Below are positions 7,657 through 15,325 of a DNA stretch of 64,000 nucleotides, piece by piece. The position numbers were made by a program, and so were the translations under genes. Source of the stretch: Nitrosopumilus adriaticus (lineage in GTDB: Archaea; Thermoproteota; Nitrososphaeria; Nitrososphaerales; Nitrosopumilaceae); assembly GCF_000956175.1 (NCBI RefSeq), contig NZ_CP011070.1:1110147-1174146 (forward strand). The letters run 5' to 3'. How positions within the stretch are numbered: position 1 is the stretch's first letter; the number at the start of each line of letters is the position of its first letter. Below the pieces are notes generated by a model. That model was not told the DNA's origin. It did no database searches and worked only from the letters and a program-made list of their open reading frames with translations.

Positions 7657-9006
7657 ATGTTTAAAAATAGGAATAGTTTTCTTTTGGTATTGCAGCAATT
7701 TGCAAGTACACATTCAATGAGAAATGAAATTCTCAATCTAATGGTGCAAAAAGGGATTGAGGATGACTGCTATGTCGAGATGTTAGATTATACAATCGAC
7801 CTCTTCGAAAGCCAAGGGCTTGGAACGGATTATTACGGATATCACAATATCAATCATGAATTAGAGGTAACTTATTTTTCACTTTTGGCATCCAGTCAAA
7901 ATAGAATAAAATTCTCAGATGAAGATATAAAATATCTATATGTTGCAGCATTGTTTCATGATTTTGATCCTCAAAAAAGTGTAGATAAGCCCCACGAAGA
8001 AAGTGTTCTGAAATTTATCTCAATGGACAAAAAACTTAGCGAGTTGATAAATACTGCAAAAATTGATTTGGAAATAATCAAGGTCTTAATTTTAAGAACA
8101 ACATATCCATGGAGCGGGCAGTTAAAGAAAAATGCAGAAGAGCAGATTACACAATGTTTCGAAAATTCAGATTTGACAAGAAACAATCTCCCATATCAAG
8201 AGCATGTAATGGCTATGGGATGGTATCTCTCAGTAGTGGACAGAATAAGCGGTTATGCTTTAGGAGATTTTTCAAAAGCGATGGAAATGGCAAAGATGAA
8301 CGCACATGCGCTTGCTTGGAGACCATCATTAATAGTTAGAAGTGCAGTTGCATATTTTGAAGAATTACTGAATAAAGAAACAGAGATGGCAAAAGCAATT
8401 TTGAAGATTCTGCCAAAAGAGATGAGAAAGAATTTTTTCGACACTGTACTTGCATTTATGAAATTAAGACAGCAAGAAATTACAATTCAAGCAGATTGTT
8501 CCTATGAAAACGTCAAATTAGTACCAACAATAGAGGCAATGTCCACAAGAAATGATCCAAAATTCATCGAGACACTATATGAAATATTTTTACAGTTACC
8601 AAAGCCATTACAATTTCAAAAAGAGAATTTTGAAAATTCTGTAAAAGATCCAGAAATAGTTATCAACACCTTAAGATTGAATGATAAAAACGGTGAGATC
8701 ATTGGTTTTTCAAAAGGAGGACCACTAGAAAAATATCAATTGCGTGAAGAGATTAGAGATGAGAATTACGGTTTAGGAAATACAATATTTTTAGAGCCTC
8801 TTGCATTAAAGATGGGGTATTGGGGTCTCAAAGGAGGAAGTGAGATGAGACATCTCTTCATAATGCAAGCACATTCTATGAAATACAAATTTCTAACAAG
8901 TTTTGCGTTAAGAGATGTAATTAGAGCAAGAGTAGACAAGGAGCAGGCAGAATTTGTCACATTGTTTGATCCTGAAAGATGGGATTACTATAGAATCATA
9001 ATTTAG
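7657..9006 (+). CDS. HD-domain phosphohydrolase-like protein with GNAT-like C-terminus
   Basis: About 449 residues from the ATG at 7657; a GTG at 7621 would add 12 residues. The N-terminal two-thirds contains HD-superfamily metal-ligand motifs: YHNINHELEVTY, then AALFHDFDPQ with the HD pair. These domains hydrolyse phosphates or nucleotides using two metal ions. The last 120 residues, from about NGEIIGFSKGGPLE, look like an acetyltransferase (GNAT-like) fold, but no clear acetyl-CoA loop is visible, so this is tentative. The FAD oxidase gene starts nine bases downstream and probably shares its transcript. Substrate unknown. Confidence 0.7.
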   Translation: MFKNRNSFLLVLQQFASTHSMRNEILNLMVQKGIEDDCYVEMLDYTIDLFESQGLGTDYYGYHNINHELEVTYFSLLASSQNRIKFSDEDIKYLYVAALFHDFDPQKSVDKPHEESVLKFISMDKKLSELINTAKIDLEIIKVLILRTTYPWSGQLKKNAEEQITQCFENSDLTRNNLPYQEHVMAMGWYLSVVDRISGYALGDFSKAMEMAKMNAHALAWRPSLIVRSAVAYFEELLNKETEMAKAILKILPKEMRKNFFDTVLAFMKLRQQEITIQADCSYENVKLVPTIEAMSTRNDPKFIETLYEIFLQLPKPLQFQKENFENSVKDPEIVINTLRLNDKNGEIIGFSKGGPLEKYQLREEIRDENYGLGNTIFLEPLALKMGYWGLKGGSEMRHLFIMQAHSMKYKFLTSFALRDVIRARVDKEQAEFVTLFDPERWDYYRIII

Positions 9007-9015
9007 ATTCATTCT

Positions 9016-10467
9016 ATGAAAAAATCAATAATAAAATCATTAGAATCATCAATAGCAGGAGATGTATTTTCCCAAAAAGAGTTCAGAGATTATTACTCTG
9101 TAGATGCTAGTTCCTATCAAATTATTCCAAGGGTAATTGTAGTTCCAAAAGACGAAAAAGACGTCATTAAAACAATTCAGATTGCAAAAAATCACAAATC
9201 ATCTGTTACGGTAAGAGGTGCAGGCACTGGACTTGTTGGAAGTGCATTAAACGCCGGAATAATACTTGATTTAAGAAATTTCAATTCTGTAAAAATTACA
9301 AAAAATAGTGTCATAGTAGGTCCAAGTGTAGCCAAAGGCTATCTAGATAAAAAATTATCAGAGTACAACAAATTTTTTCCACCAAATCCATCCATCGGGT
9401 CTTTTTGTTCAGTTGGAGGAATGATTGGAAATAATTCCAGTGGGAGTAGGAGTTTAAAATATGGAAGTGTCATTGATAATGTTTCAGAGATTACTTTTAT
9501 TGATGGGAATGGAAAAAAGATAACACTTCCAAAAAACAACAAAGTTTCAAAAAAAATACTAGGGTTTGCAAAAAATATTGACATTAAAAAATTTCCAAAT
9601 GTGTCAAAAAATTCATCAGGTTATAGAATAGATAAAATAAAATCAATCAAGGATTCTCATAAAATAATTATTGGCTCTGAGGGAACGCTGGGAATAGTCC
9701 TGTCAATGAGATTAAAAATAAAGGACAATCCAAAAAAAAGAGTTCTATTCATAATTGAATACAAATCAATCACAGATGCATCAATGAATTGTATAAAAAT
9801 AAACCAAACTAAACCTTCAGCAATTGAATTTGTAGATAAAACTACATTGAAACAAATTAATTTTAAATTTTCCCCAAAATCCAAATGTCTACTTTTTGTA
9901 GAATATGATGAAAAAATAAAATTAAATGAAAAAAAACTAAACTCCATAGTTTCAGGCAATATTGTAAAGAAAGTAGAAAAAGATTTTGAAATTAATACAT
10001 GGTGGAGATACAGAGATTCATCATTACATTATAGTCTTAAAGCCATTAAAAAAGAGCAAAGAATACCCCACATCATTGAGGATGCAGCAGTCCCTCTAGA
10101 GAGCCTATCTGAAATTTTTACAATTCTAAACAAGATAAATAAAAAATACAAGACAAAATCTATCGCATATGGACATGCAGGTAATGGAAATATCCACATT
10201 AGGCTAATTTCAGATAAGAAAGAAATCATCATTATCAAAAAAATAGCAGAAGAATATTTTGATGGGATTATCAAACTGGGAGGAACGATAACTGCTGAGC
10301 ATGGAGATGGTCTTGCACGCTCAGAATTTGTAAAAAAGCAATACGGAAAAGAAAATTATAAAATATTCACAGAAATCAAACGGTATTTTGACCCACAAAA
10401 AATTCTGAATCCAGGAAAAATCATTACAACGAAAAGTACGATTATTAAAAATTTAGAAAAGTTCTAA
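9016..10467 (+). CDS. FAD-linked oxidase (GlcD / D-lactate dehydrogenase type)
   Basis: A 483-residue flavoprotein of the FAD-binding type 4 family. The pyrophosphate-binding region reads VTVRGAGTGLVGSALNAG near residue 72, followed by the PPNPSIGSFCSVGGMIGNNS stretch. The C-terminal oxidase domain contains YGHAGNGNIHIRL and TAEHGDGLARS, which hold the conserved histidines. Relatives oxidise glycolate or D-lactate and pass electrons to an acceptor. The usual partner subunits (GlcE, GlcF) are not nearby. It lies nine bases after the HD-domain gene. Confidence 0.85.
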   Translation: MKKSIIKSLESSIAGDVFSQKEFRDYYSVDASSYQIIPRVIVVPKDEKDVIKTIQIAKNHKSSVTVRGAGTGLVGSALNAGIILDLRNFNSVKITKNSVIVGPSVAKGYLDKKLSEYNKFFPPNPSIGSFCSVGGMIGNNSSGSRSLKYGSVIDNVSEITFIDGNGKKITLPKNNKVSKKILGFAKNIDIKKFPNVSKNSSGYRIDKIKSIKDSHKIIIGSEGTLGIVLSMRLKIKDNPKKRVLFIIEYKSITDASMNCIKINQTKPSAIEFVDKTTLKQINFKFSPKSKCLLFVEYDEKIKLNEKKLNSIVSGNIVKKVEKDFEINTWWRYRDSSLHYSLKAIKKEQRIPHIIEDAAVPLESLSEIFTILNKINKKYKTKSIAYGHAGNGNIHIRLISDKKEIIIIKKIAEEYFDGIIKLGGTITAEHGDGLARSEFVKKQYGKENYKIFTEIKRYFDPQKILNPGKIITTKSTIIKNLEKF

Positions 10468-10535
10468 AGAATTTCACATTAATCGATCAAATTGATGTAG
10501 AAACGCTTTATTAACTAAAAATTGAGCAAAAACGC

Positions 10536-10961
10536 GTGATAACAAGAATATTGAGTGTGTTTGTCATGGCATCTATTATTTTTGGTGTCACTTCAGCATT
10601 TGCAATAAGCGAATTGGAAAGAGCATCCATGAATGATCCAAGATTAGAAAATGCATTCGGCCAACCTATCACAGATAATGTAAATGTAAATCAACAAATT
10701 CAGATCTCAGCAGACATTACAAACAATCAGCCAAAATCTCAAAATTTTGTATATCTTGTTCAAATTATAGATGAAGGAGGAATAGTAGTATCTGTAGGTT
10801 GGATCAGTGGACAACTAACACCAGATCAAAAACTCAATCCATCACTTTCATGGACACCAAAAGATTCAGGTGAATTTATTGCAGAAATTTTTGTTTGGGA
10901 AGGATTAGTAAATCATAATGCATTAACAGATTTTTCAAAATTAAACATCAATGTAAGTTAA
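10536..10961 (+). CDS. Secreted beta-rich protein (141 aa)
   Basis: A GTG start at 10536 gives a signal peptide (ITRILSVFVMASIIFGV, cleaved around SAFA), followed by a roughly 115-residue extracellular domain of alternating strands. It contains NQQIQISADITNNQPKSQNF and ends PKDSGEFIAEIFVWE, the pattern of an Ig-like or fibronectin-like fold. It is probably a cell-surface or exported protein. No catalytic residues are recognised. Confidence 0.7.
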   Translation: MITRILSVFVMASIIFGVTSAFAISELERASMNDPRLENAFGQPITDNVNVNQQIQISADITNNQPKSQNFVYLVQIIDEGGIVVSVGWISGQLTPDQKLNPSLSWTPKDSGEFIAEIFVWEGLVNHNALTDFSKLNINVS

Positions 10962-11154
10962 AAATTTTAAGAAAATAATCGTACCAAAATGATCAGTATT
11001 TAAAAAATTCGAATAAATTATTCCTATTTTGAACAAAAATATCCCGTTACGAAAAATATTGTTTTGCAACGGTACGATTAAGATCTGAGGTTTGCCTATT
11101 AGTAAAAAAAGTTCAACTAGTTCTTGCTAATATAACCTTGAGCCTAATGCCATT

Positions 11155-11298
11155 ATGACAATAGGATATTGTGTAAAGTGCCGAGATAAACGAGATATCG
11201 ATGGCGCCAAACCATACACCATGAAAAATGGAAAACCTGCAATAAAGGGTACATGCCCAACATGCAGCACAACCATATTCAGAATCGGCAGAGGATAA
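11155..11298 (+). CDS. Small zinc-ribbon protein, DUF5679-like (47 aa)
   Basis: The frame MTIGYCVKCRDKRDIDGAKP, followed by KGTCPTCSTTIFRIGRG, has two CxxC pairs about 28 residues apart around a beta hairpin. This arrangement is typical of a small archaeal and bacterial family often annotated as DUF5679. It is cytosolic with no other domain. The 190 bases before it hold a 7-base inverted repeat (tcgtacc near 10979, ggtacga near 11069) but no other gene. Confidence 0.7.
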   Translation: MTIGYCVKCRDKRDIDGAKPYTMKNGKPAIKGTCPTCSTTIFRIGRG

Positions 11299-11316
11299 AT
11301 TTCTTAAAAAAGAAAT

Positions 11317-11613
11317 TCAATACTGCCATTCATCAGTAAGACCATTCCATAAGGAACGCATTGGGGATGGATCTTTTTCTATTTCTTCTGTAATTCTATT
11401 TTTCAATACAAAAAAGAAATTCTCCAATGCATCAATCCCACCATCAGCATAAAGCTCATGACCAATTTCTGTGATTCTTTTATGTTTTTCAGGAATTTCA
11501 GAAGATTCAGGGTTTTGAAGACAAAAAGTCATCAAATCAATTAATTCTTCTTCAAGCATCATATCCATTGAATTAATGGATTTCAACGTGACTAAAACAT
11601 GTTTTGACATCAA
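11317..11613 (-). CDS. Conserved hypothetical helical protein (98 aa)
   Basis: A 98-residue all-helical protein starting MMSKHVLVTLKSINSMDMML. No motif is recognised. It is rich in acidic and aromatic residues and ends SLWNGLTDEWQY. It is convergent with the small zinc-ribbon gene, 18 bases apart. The upstream region to 12343 contains only microproteins. Confidence 0.55.
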   Translation of the reverse strand: MMSKHVLVTLKSINSMDMMLEEELIDLMTFCLQNPESSEIPEKHKRITEIGHELYADGGIDALENFFFVLKNRITEEIEKDPSPMRSLWNGLTDEWQY

Positions 11614-11697
11614 AATGGAATTAATTGAATAGTAAAGTTGTGTTTATCTCTTAGGCAATACAGAAAATCTTAAGTTCGTACCATTTACCCAAAATTA

Positions 11698-11781
11698 TTG
11701 AAAACATTATTCAAAGGTGTAATCATAGTAGCAGGAATTATTTTTGTTGCTCTTTTAGTATTGAATGTTCTTAATTCTTAG
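11698..11781 (+). CDS. Single-helix membrane microprotein (27 aa)
   Basis: A TTG start at 11698 gives MKTLFKGVIIVAGIIFVALL and a few more residues. Basic N-terminus and one hydrophobic helix are the only features. Its length means the coding call rests on composition alone. Confidence 0.35.
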   Translation: MKTLFKGVIIVAGIIFVALLVLNVLNS

Positions 11782-11892
11782 GTTCTAAACTCCAATATAC
11801 TTAAGTTCAAAAATCATGAGAATTCTGAAGTAAGATTAACCGTCAAAGAGTGAGATTATGAGTAGTAGAAAATTAGAACAAGATCTTCAATT

Positions 11893-12009
11893 TCAACCGA
11901 TTTCATTTTTAGAACATTTTTCACATAATACAGGTTTGTCTTGAGCATAAACTAATTTTGCATCTTTTTCTGTTACCCCACACTTAAAACATTCATTAAC
12001 TCTTACCAT
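11893..12009 (-). CDS. Zinc-ribbon microprotein (38 aa)
   Basis: The reverse strand reads MVRVNECFKCGVTEKDAKLV and continues to LCEKCSKNE. Two CxxC pairs (CFKC, CEKC) are 18 residues apart, giving one zinc ribbon. It follows the membrane microprotein at 12034 on the same strand. Confidence 0.55.
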   Translation of the reverse strand: MVRVNECFKCGVTEKDAKLVYAQDKPVLCEKCSKNEIG

Positions 12010-12033
12010 ATTTCATCTTGAATTTTCTGATAT

Positions 12034-12135
12034 TTATTTTAGAACAGAGCCAACCACAGCAATAACAACCATTGCAATTCCAACTAATATCACCCATCTT
12101 GCAACAGTGTTGGATAGGATGTTAGATAATATCAT
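12034..12135 (-). CDS. Single-helix membrane microprotein (33 aa)
   Basis: The reverse strand reads MILSNILSNTVARWVILVGI and continues as a hydrophobic helix ending near GSVLK. One transmembrane segment, short polar N-terminus. It lies 24 bases upstream of the zinc-ribbon microprotein on the same strand. Bases 12136-12343 show no supportable gene. Confidence 0.4.
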   Translation of the reverse strand: MILSNILSNTVARWVILVGIAMVVIAVVGSVLK

Positions 12136-12343
12136 TAACGATTTTTCCCTATTCTTAAATTAGAATACTATGAGATAAGAGTTTAGAATCCGTTAGGCAT
12201 GTGAAGTCAATTAAATTTTTTGAGTTCAAGCATAAAATCCATAATTAAGAGAGATTTTTCAGTTCAATTTACATTTTATGTGTATATAATGATTTGAGCA
12301 CATAGAAAGAAACAATTTTGAATAGCCTCAAAACACACACTTT

Positions 12344-13033
12344 ATGGAACCATCAGATATTGTTGATGAGGTAAATGCTCTACTAAAACTCAGAGTAGGT
12401 GATGCATATAGATTAGAACACATCAAACAAGCATATATCGAAAATAAAACCATCTGGGTTACAGATCAAAATTATCTACAGCGCATGAAAGAAAAATACC
12501 TCAACAAACAACAGGTAGTGAGCAGCCCAGAAGATAACGAAAGTAGTGATGAATTTGAAAATAAAGAAACAATTCATTGTTGGAAATGTGGAAAAAAAAC
12601 GCCATTAGGTGCAAACTTTTGCATGCTTTGTGGATCATCACTATTTGAAGTTGGAGCAAATAGCATTCAGCACCAAAAAGTGCCTGCTTCAATTAACCAG
12701 TTCAAAGGAATAGGATTGAAGATGCCAATAATAATAGGAATTCCAGTTTTGATTTTGATTATTGTCGGAGGGGCTTATGGTTTAGGATATTTTGATAATA
12801 CGTTTGAGAGATATGATTCAGTTGATTCAGAAGTACTTCATTCAAAGGAAACAGAATCTAAAACAATCTTATCGTCCACTGAGAGTGACTCAAAATGCGG
12901 ACCAGGTACAATATTTGATTCGGATTCAAACTCTTGTGTGTTAGATAGCGGTTTAGAACCAGAAGAAAATTCAAAATGCGGACCAGGTACAATATTTGAT
13001 TCGGATTCAAACTCTTGTGTGTTAGATAAATAA
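12344..13033 (+). CDS. Zinc-ribbon membrane protein with duplicated CGPGT motif
   Basis: A 229-residue protein in four parts. An N-terminal helical domain of about 55 residues is followed by a zinc ribbon (CWKCGKKTPLGANFCMLCGS, residues about 79-98). A single transmembrane helix lies around 130-150 (IIIGIPVLILIIVGGAYGLG). The outer C-terminal tail holds two copies of a CGPGTIFDSDSNSCVLD unit, each with two cysteines and an Asp/Ser-rich loop. The ribbon would be cytosolic and the repeats external. The Asp-rich loop could bind calcium and the cysteines could form a disulfide. Function is unknown. Confidence 0.75.
   Translation: MEPSDIVDEVNALLKLRVGDAYRLEHIKQAYIENKTIWVTDQNYLQRMKEKYLNKQQVVSSPEDNESSDEFENKETIHCWKCGKKTPLGANFCMLCGSSLFEVGANSIQHQKVPASINQFKGIGLKMPIIIGIPVLILIIVGGAYGLGYFDNTFERYDSVDSEVLHSKETESKTILSSTESDSKCGPGTIFDSDSNSCVLDSGLEPEENSKCGPGTIFDSDSNSCVLDK
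12890..13028 (+). repeat. Perfect 58-bp direct repeat, period 81
   Basis: Copies at 12890-12947 and 12971-13028 are identical over 58 bases and lie in frame, 27 codons apart. They encode the duplicated CGPGTIFDSDSNSCVLD motif. Identity at silent positions means the duplication is recent or kept uniform by gene conversion. Confidence 0.9.
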
Positions 13034-13070
13034 AAAACCAATCTAAAGAGGAGAGATTAATTTCAGATTA

Positions 13071-13451
13071 TTAATTTTGTACTAGTTCTTCATCTACAAT
13101 TTTTTGAAGTGTTTCCATCGTATAGGGTTTTGAAAGAACAGGTATATGCAGGCTATTTAATTTTCCAAAAGTATCAGAAGTGGTATCAGCAGTCACAGCA
13201 ACAATTTTTGCAGAATCATCAATTTTATTGATTCCATCGATTGCAAAAAATCCATCATATTTCGGCATTCTCATATCTAAAAAGACAATGTCAGGTTTTA
13301 AATTTTGGAACAGTTCAATTGCCACCTTGCCATTTTCTCCAACACCGATTACTTCAAGACCACATATCTCAACCATTTGAGATAAAAGGAATTGGTGGCT
13401 TTTCATATCGTCTATTATAATACAAGTATGTTTTACTTCACTGACCATCAT
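13071..13451 (-). CDS. Stand-alone response regulator receiver domain
   Basis: A receiver (REC) domain of about 126 residues. The acidic pocket is CIIIDDMKS, the phospho-acceptor aspartate is in IVFLDMRMPKYDGF, the conserved Thr/Ser is in IVAVTADT and the lysine in PVLSKPYTM. It has no output domain, so it resembles CheY or Spo0F. A longer frame reaches 13565, but the added 38 residues do not look coding, so the MMVSEVKHT start at 13451 is preferred. No kinase is adjacent; a split histidine kinase lies at 36 kb. Confidence 0.85.
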   Translation of the reverse strand: MMVSEVKHTCIIIDDMKSHQFLLSQMVEICGLEVIGVGENGKVAIELFQNLKPDIVFLDMRMPKYDGFFAIDGINKIDDSAKIVAVTADTTSDTFGKLNSLHIPVLSKPYTMETLQKIVDEELVQN

Positions 13452-13597
13452 ATAATCACCAATAATCTTCAAGTTTAATTGGATTAAAGAGGAGGTCTGC
13501 TCAATTTGAGCAGAGTTTTTCAGATTTTCTCTATATCCTAGTTGTTTGTATGGCATTACAAACAATTTGTTTTATCAATTTTATTACAATCTAAAAT

Positions 13598-13714
13598 ATG
13601 AAGAAAATCTATTTCTACGAATCAAATCCAGAGCCTCAGGTCTGGGAAAAAATTATTGATAATGTAGAAGGAAAAACACAGTATGAAACACCTTGGAAAC
13701 TCGTAAGTCAATAA
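13598..13714 (+). CDS. Conserved small protein (38 aa)
   Basis: The frame MKKIYFYESNPEPQVWEKII continues to ETPWKLVSQ. It lacks cysteines and membrane segments but has a protein-like, aromatic-rich composition. It lies between two response regulators on the opposite strand. Function is unknown. Confidence 0.45.
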   Translation: MKKIYFYESNPEPQVWEKIIDNVEGKTQYETPWKLVSQ

Positions 13715-13774
13715 ATGATAATCACAATCCAAGGAAAGTTTTTTTCAAACTCAAAACAAATGTCTACAAAATAG

Positions 13775-14140
13775 TTAATTTGTAAAAAATAGGCTTGTCA
13801 GCATTCGTTTAATGATAGTTATATCAAATGGTTTGTAGATAACGGCAGTAACCTTTAACGTATTCATCAGATACGACTCGCCTGCCAGTAAATCACCTGT
13901 AACGACAACAATTTTTGCATCAGGGTTTTTTTTCAAAATATTTTTGATTCCATAAAATCCATCAAATTTAGGCATGATCAAATTAATAAAAATCAAATCA
14001 GGGCGATGTTTTTCATACATATCAACTGCATCTTGACCATTACTACCTGTAACCAAAACATCAAGGCCAATCATATCTAATAACTCACAGAAACTACTTA
14101 CTGTTTCAGGATCATCATCAACTACAACACAACTAACCAT
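13775..14140 (-). CDS. Stand-alone response regulator receiver domain
   Basis: A 121-residue receiver domain. The acidic pocket is VVVDDDPETV at the N-terminus, but the phospho-acceptor position reads DLIFINLIMPKFDGF, with asparagine where aspartate is expected. The Thr of IVVVTGD and the lysine of VIYKPFD are kept. Loss of the acceptor aspartate suggests a pseudo-receiver that no longer takes a phosphate. It is similar to the receiver at 13071, and both are preceded upstream by the gene at 14196. Confidence 0.82.
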   Translation of the reverse strand: MVSCVVVDDDPETVSSFCELLDMIGLDVLVTGSNGQDAVDMYEKHRPDLIFINLIMPKFDGFYGIKNILKKNPDAKIVVVTGDLLAGESYLMNTLKVTAVIYKPFDITIIKRMLTSLFFTN

Positions 14141-14195
14141 TTTGTATATTCATAACATCACACTATATAAGATAATGTCTTAGTAAAATGAGAGG

Positions 14196-14618
14196 TTATT
14201 CTCCAACAAACTCTCCCCATTGCCTTCCAAGTTTAGAAATGACCCGGAAAGCCAATCGGTCAATATTGACATTAGATTCTGCAACTAACATTATGACCTT
14301 GTCATAAACTGGAAAACTCATGATCACAACATGTTCTCTTCGAGATGCAGAATATTTTACATATCCTAATTCTTCATTGAATTTTTTTCTTTTTGCCACC
14401 CTAGAAGCAAGTTCTTTTGAAACGGATTGCAGTTGCTCTTCACTAAGCCTTATACTCATTCCTGGCTTTTGACCTCCAGCTAACAATGCACCAGATTCAT
14501 CTAAAAGTCCAGCATAACGAATTTCATCATCATCTAAAATATCCTGACATTTTTTTTCATATTCAGAAATATCTAATTTTTTTTCAGGCATAATACCGAG
14601 TATTCGAGTATTTACCAT
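14196..14618 (-). CDS. Conserved thaumarchaeal protein, DUF6659-like (140 aa)
   Basis: About 140 residues; an internal ATG at 14591 (MPEKKLDISEYEKKCQDIL) is an alternative start. After a helical N-terminus comes an alpha/beta domain: IRYAGLLDESGALLAGG, then VVIMSFPVYDKVIMLVAES. The pattern recalls roadblock or profilin-like sensor folds and a family often seen in thaumarchaea (probably DUF6659), but I cannot verify the name. It lies upstream of the pseudo-receiver on the same strand, so it may feed that signalling pair. Confidence 0.6.
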   Translation of the reverse strand: MVNTRILGIMPEKKLDISEYEKKCQDILDDDEIRYAGLLDESGALLAGGQKPGMSIRLSEEQLQSVSKELASRVAKRKKFNEELGYVKYSASRREHVVIMSFPVYDKVIMLVAESNVNIDRLAFRVISKLGRQWGEFVGE

Positions 14619-14836
14619 ATTACTTTAAACCGCTTTTAGTCTTTGACATTATTTGTCAAATTATCTAAATCAGAATTTGGCTCTTCTCTTATTTTGCTTG
14701 CAATCAGTACAGTGAACACCATAAAAGAAATAGTTCAGAAACATATATCAGAACTAGTTTGTTCAAACTGCACTTACAAAATAAATTCAATTTTTAAAAA
14801 AACTTTGAAATCTAACATCCATTTAAAAAAACAAAA

Positions 14837-15210
14837 TTATTTTAAACGACGATAGATTTCTTTGAATTCTAGTGACAGATTGTATGAGATGTTTAGCAGA
14901 TGTGTTAGTTGGTTCATAGATGTTTTATCATGACCCAATTGTCGTAATATAGTCAGAGCCTTTTGCGGGGAACTAACAGACAAAGGACTTTGGCCAGACC
15001 AGGATTTAAAAGCACTTTCAACATCCAATGAAAAATTCAAAACAAATTCTTTCCAATTGGGCATAGATTTGAGGGCCTTTTCATTCAATAATACGTGGGA
15101 TAATTCACGGAACTCATTTTTTCTATCAACGTATAGCATTTCAAGTGCCGCTTCAATTTTTTTTCTTCAAATTGCGAAGTGTTTAACATGTACATTCCAG
15201 AAATACTCAT
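14837..15210 (-). pseudogene. Conserved helical protein, frameshifted near its N-terminus
   Basis: The intact frame 14837-15139 starts MLYVDRKNEFRELSHVLLNE, but upstream codons in that frame read KIEAALE without a start. A short frame from the ATG at 15210, MSISGMYMLNTSQFEEKK, runs into the same position in a different frame. Adding one A to the eight-A run (15157-15164 on the plus strand as T) joins them into one 131-residue helical protein. The function is unknown. Either an assembly error or a real frameshift; the ATG at 15139 could still serve as a downstream start. Confidence 0.65.
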
Positions 15211-15325
15211 AATCACTTATTGTCATTATAAAAGATAAATCAAGTAGTTGATTCTCTGAAAAGATGTTAAAAAAAAGCAGTAATAATAAACAAATGTAAA
15301 GAATTTAAAAATAAAAAAAGAGATC

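Noticed and set aside
14643-14855. 70-residue frame on the plus strand
   Set aside because: Composition is not protein-like and it partly overlaps the minus-strand conserved gene; treated as intergenic.
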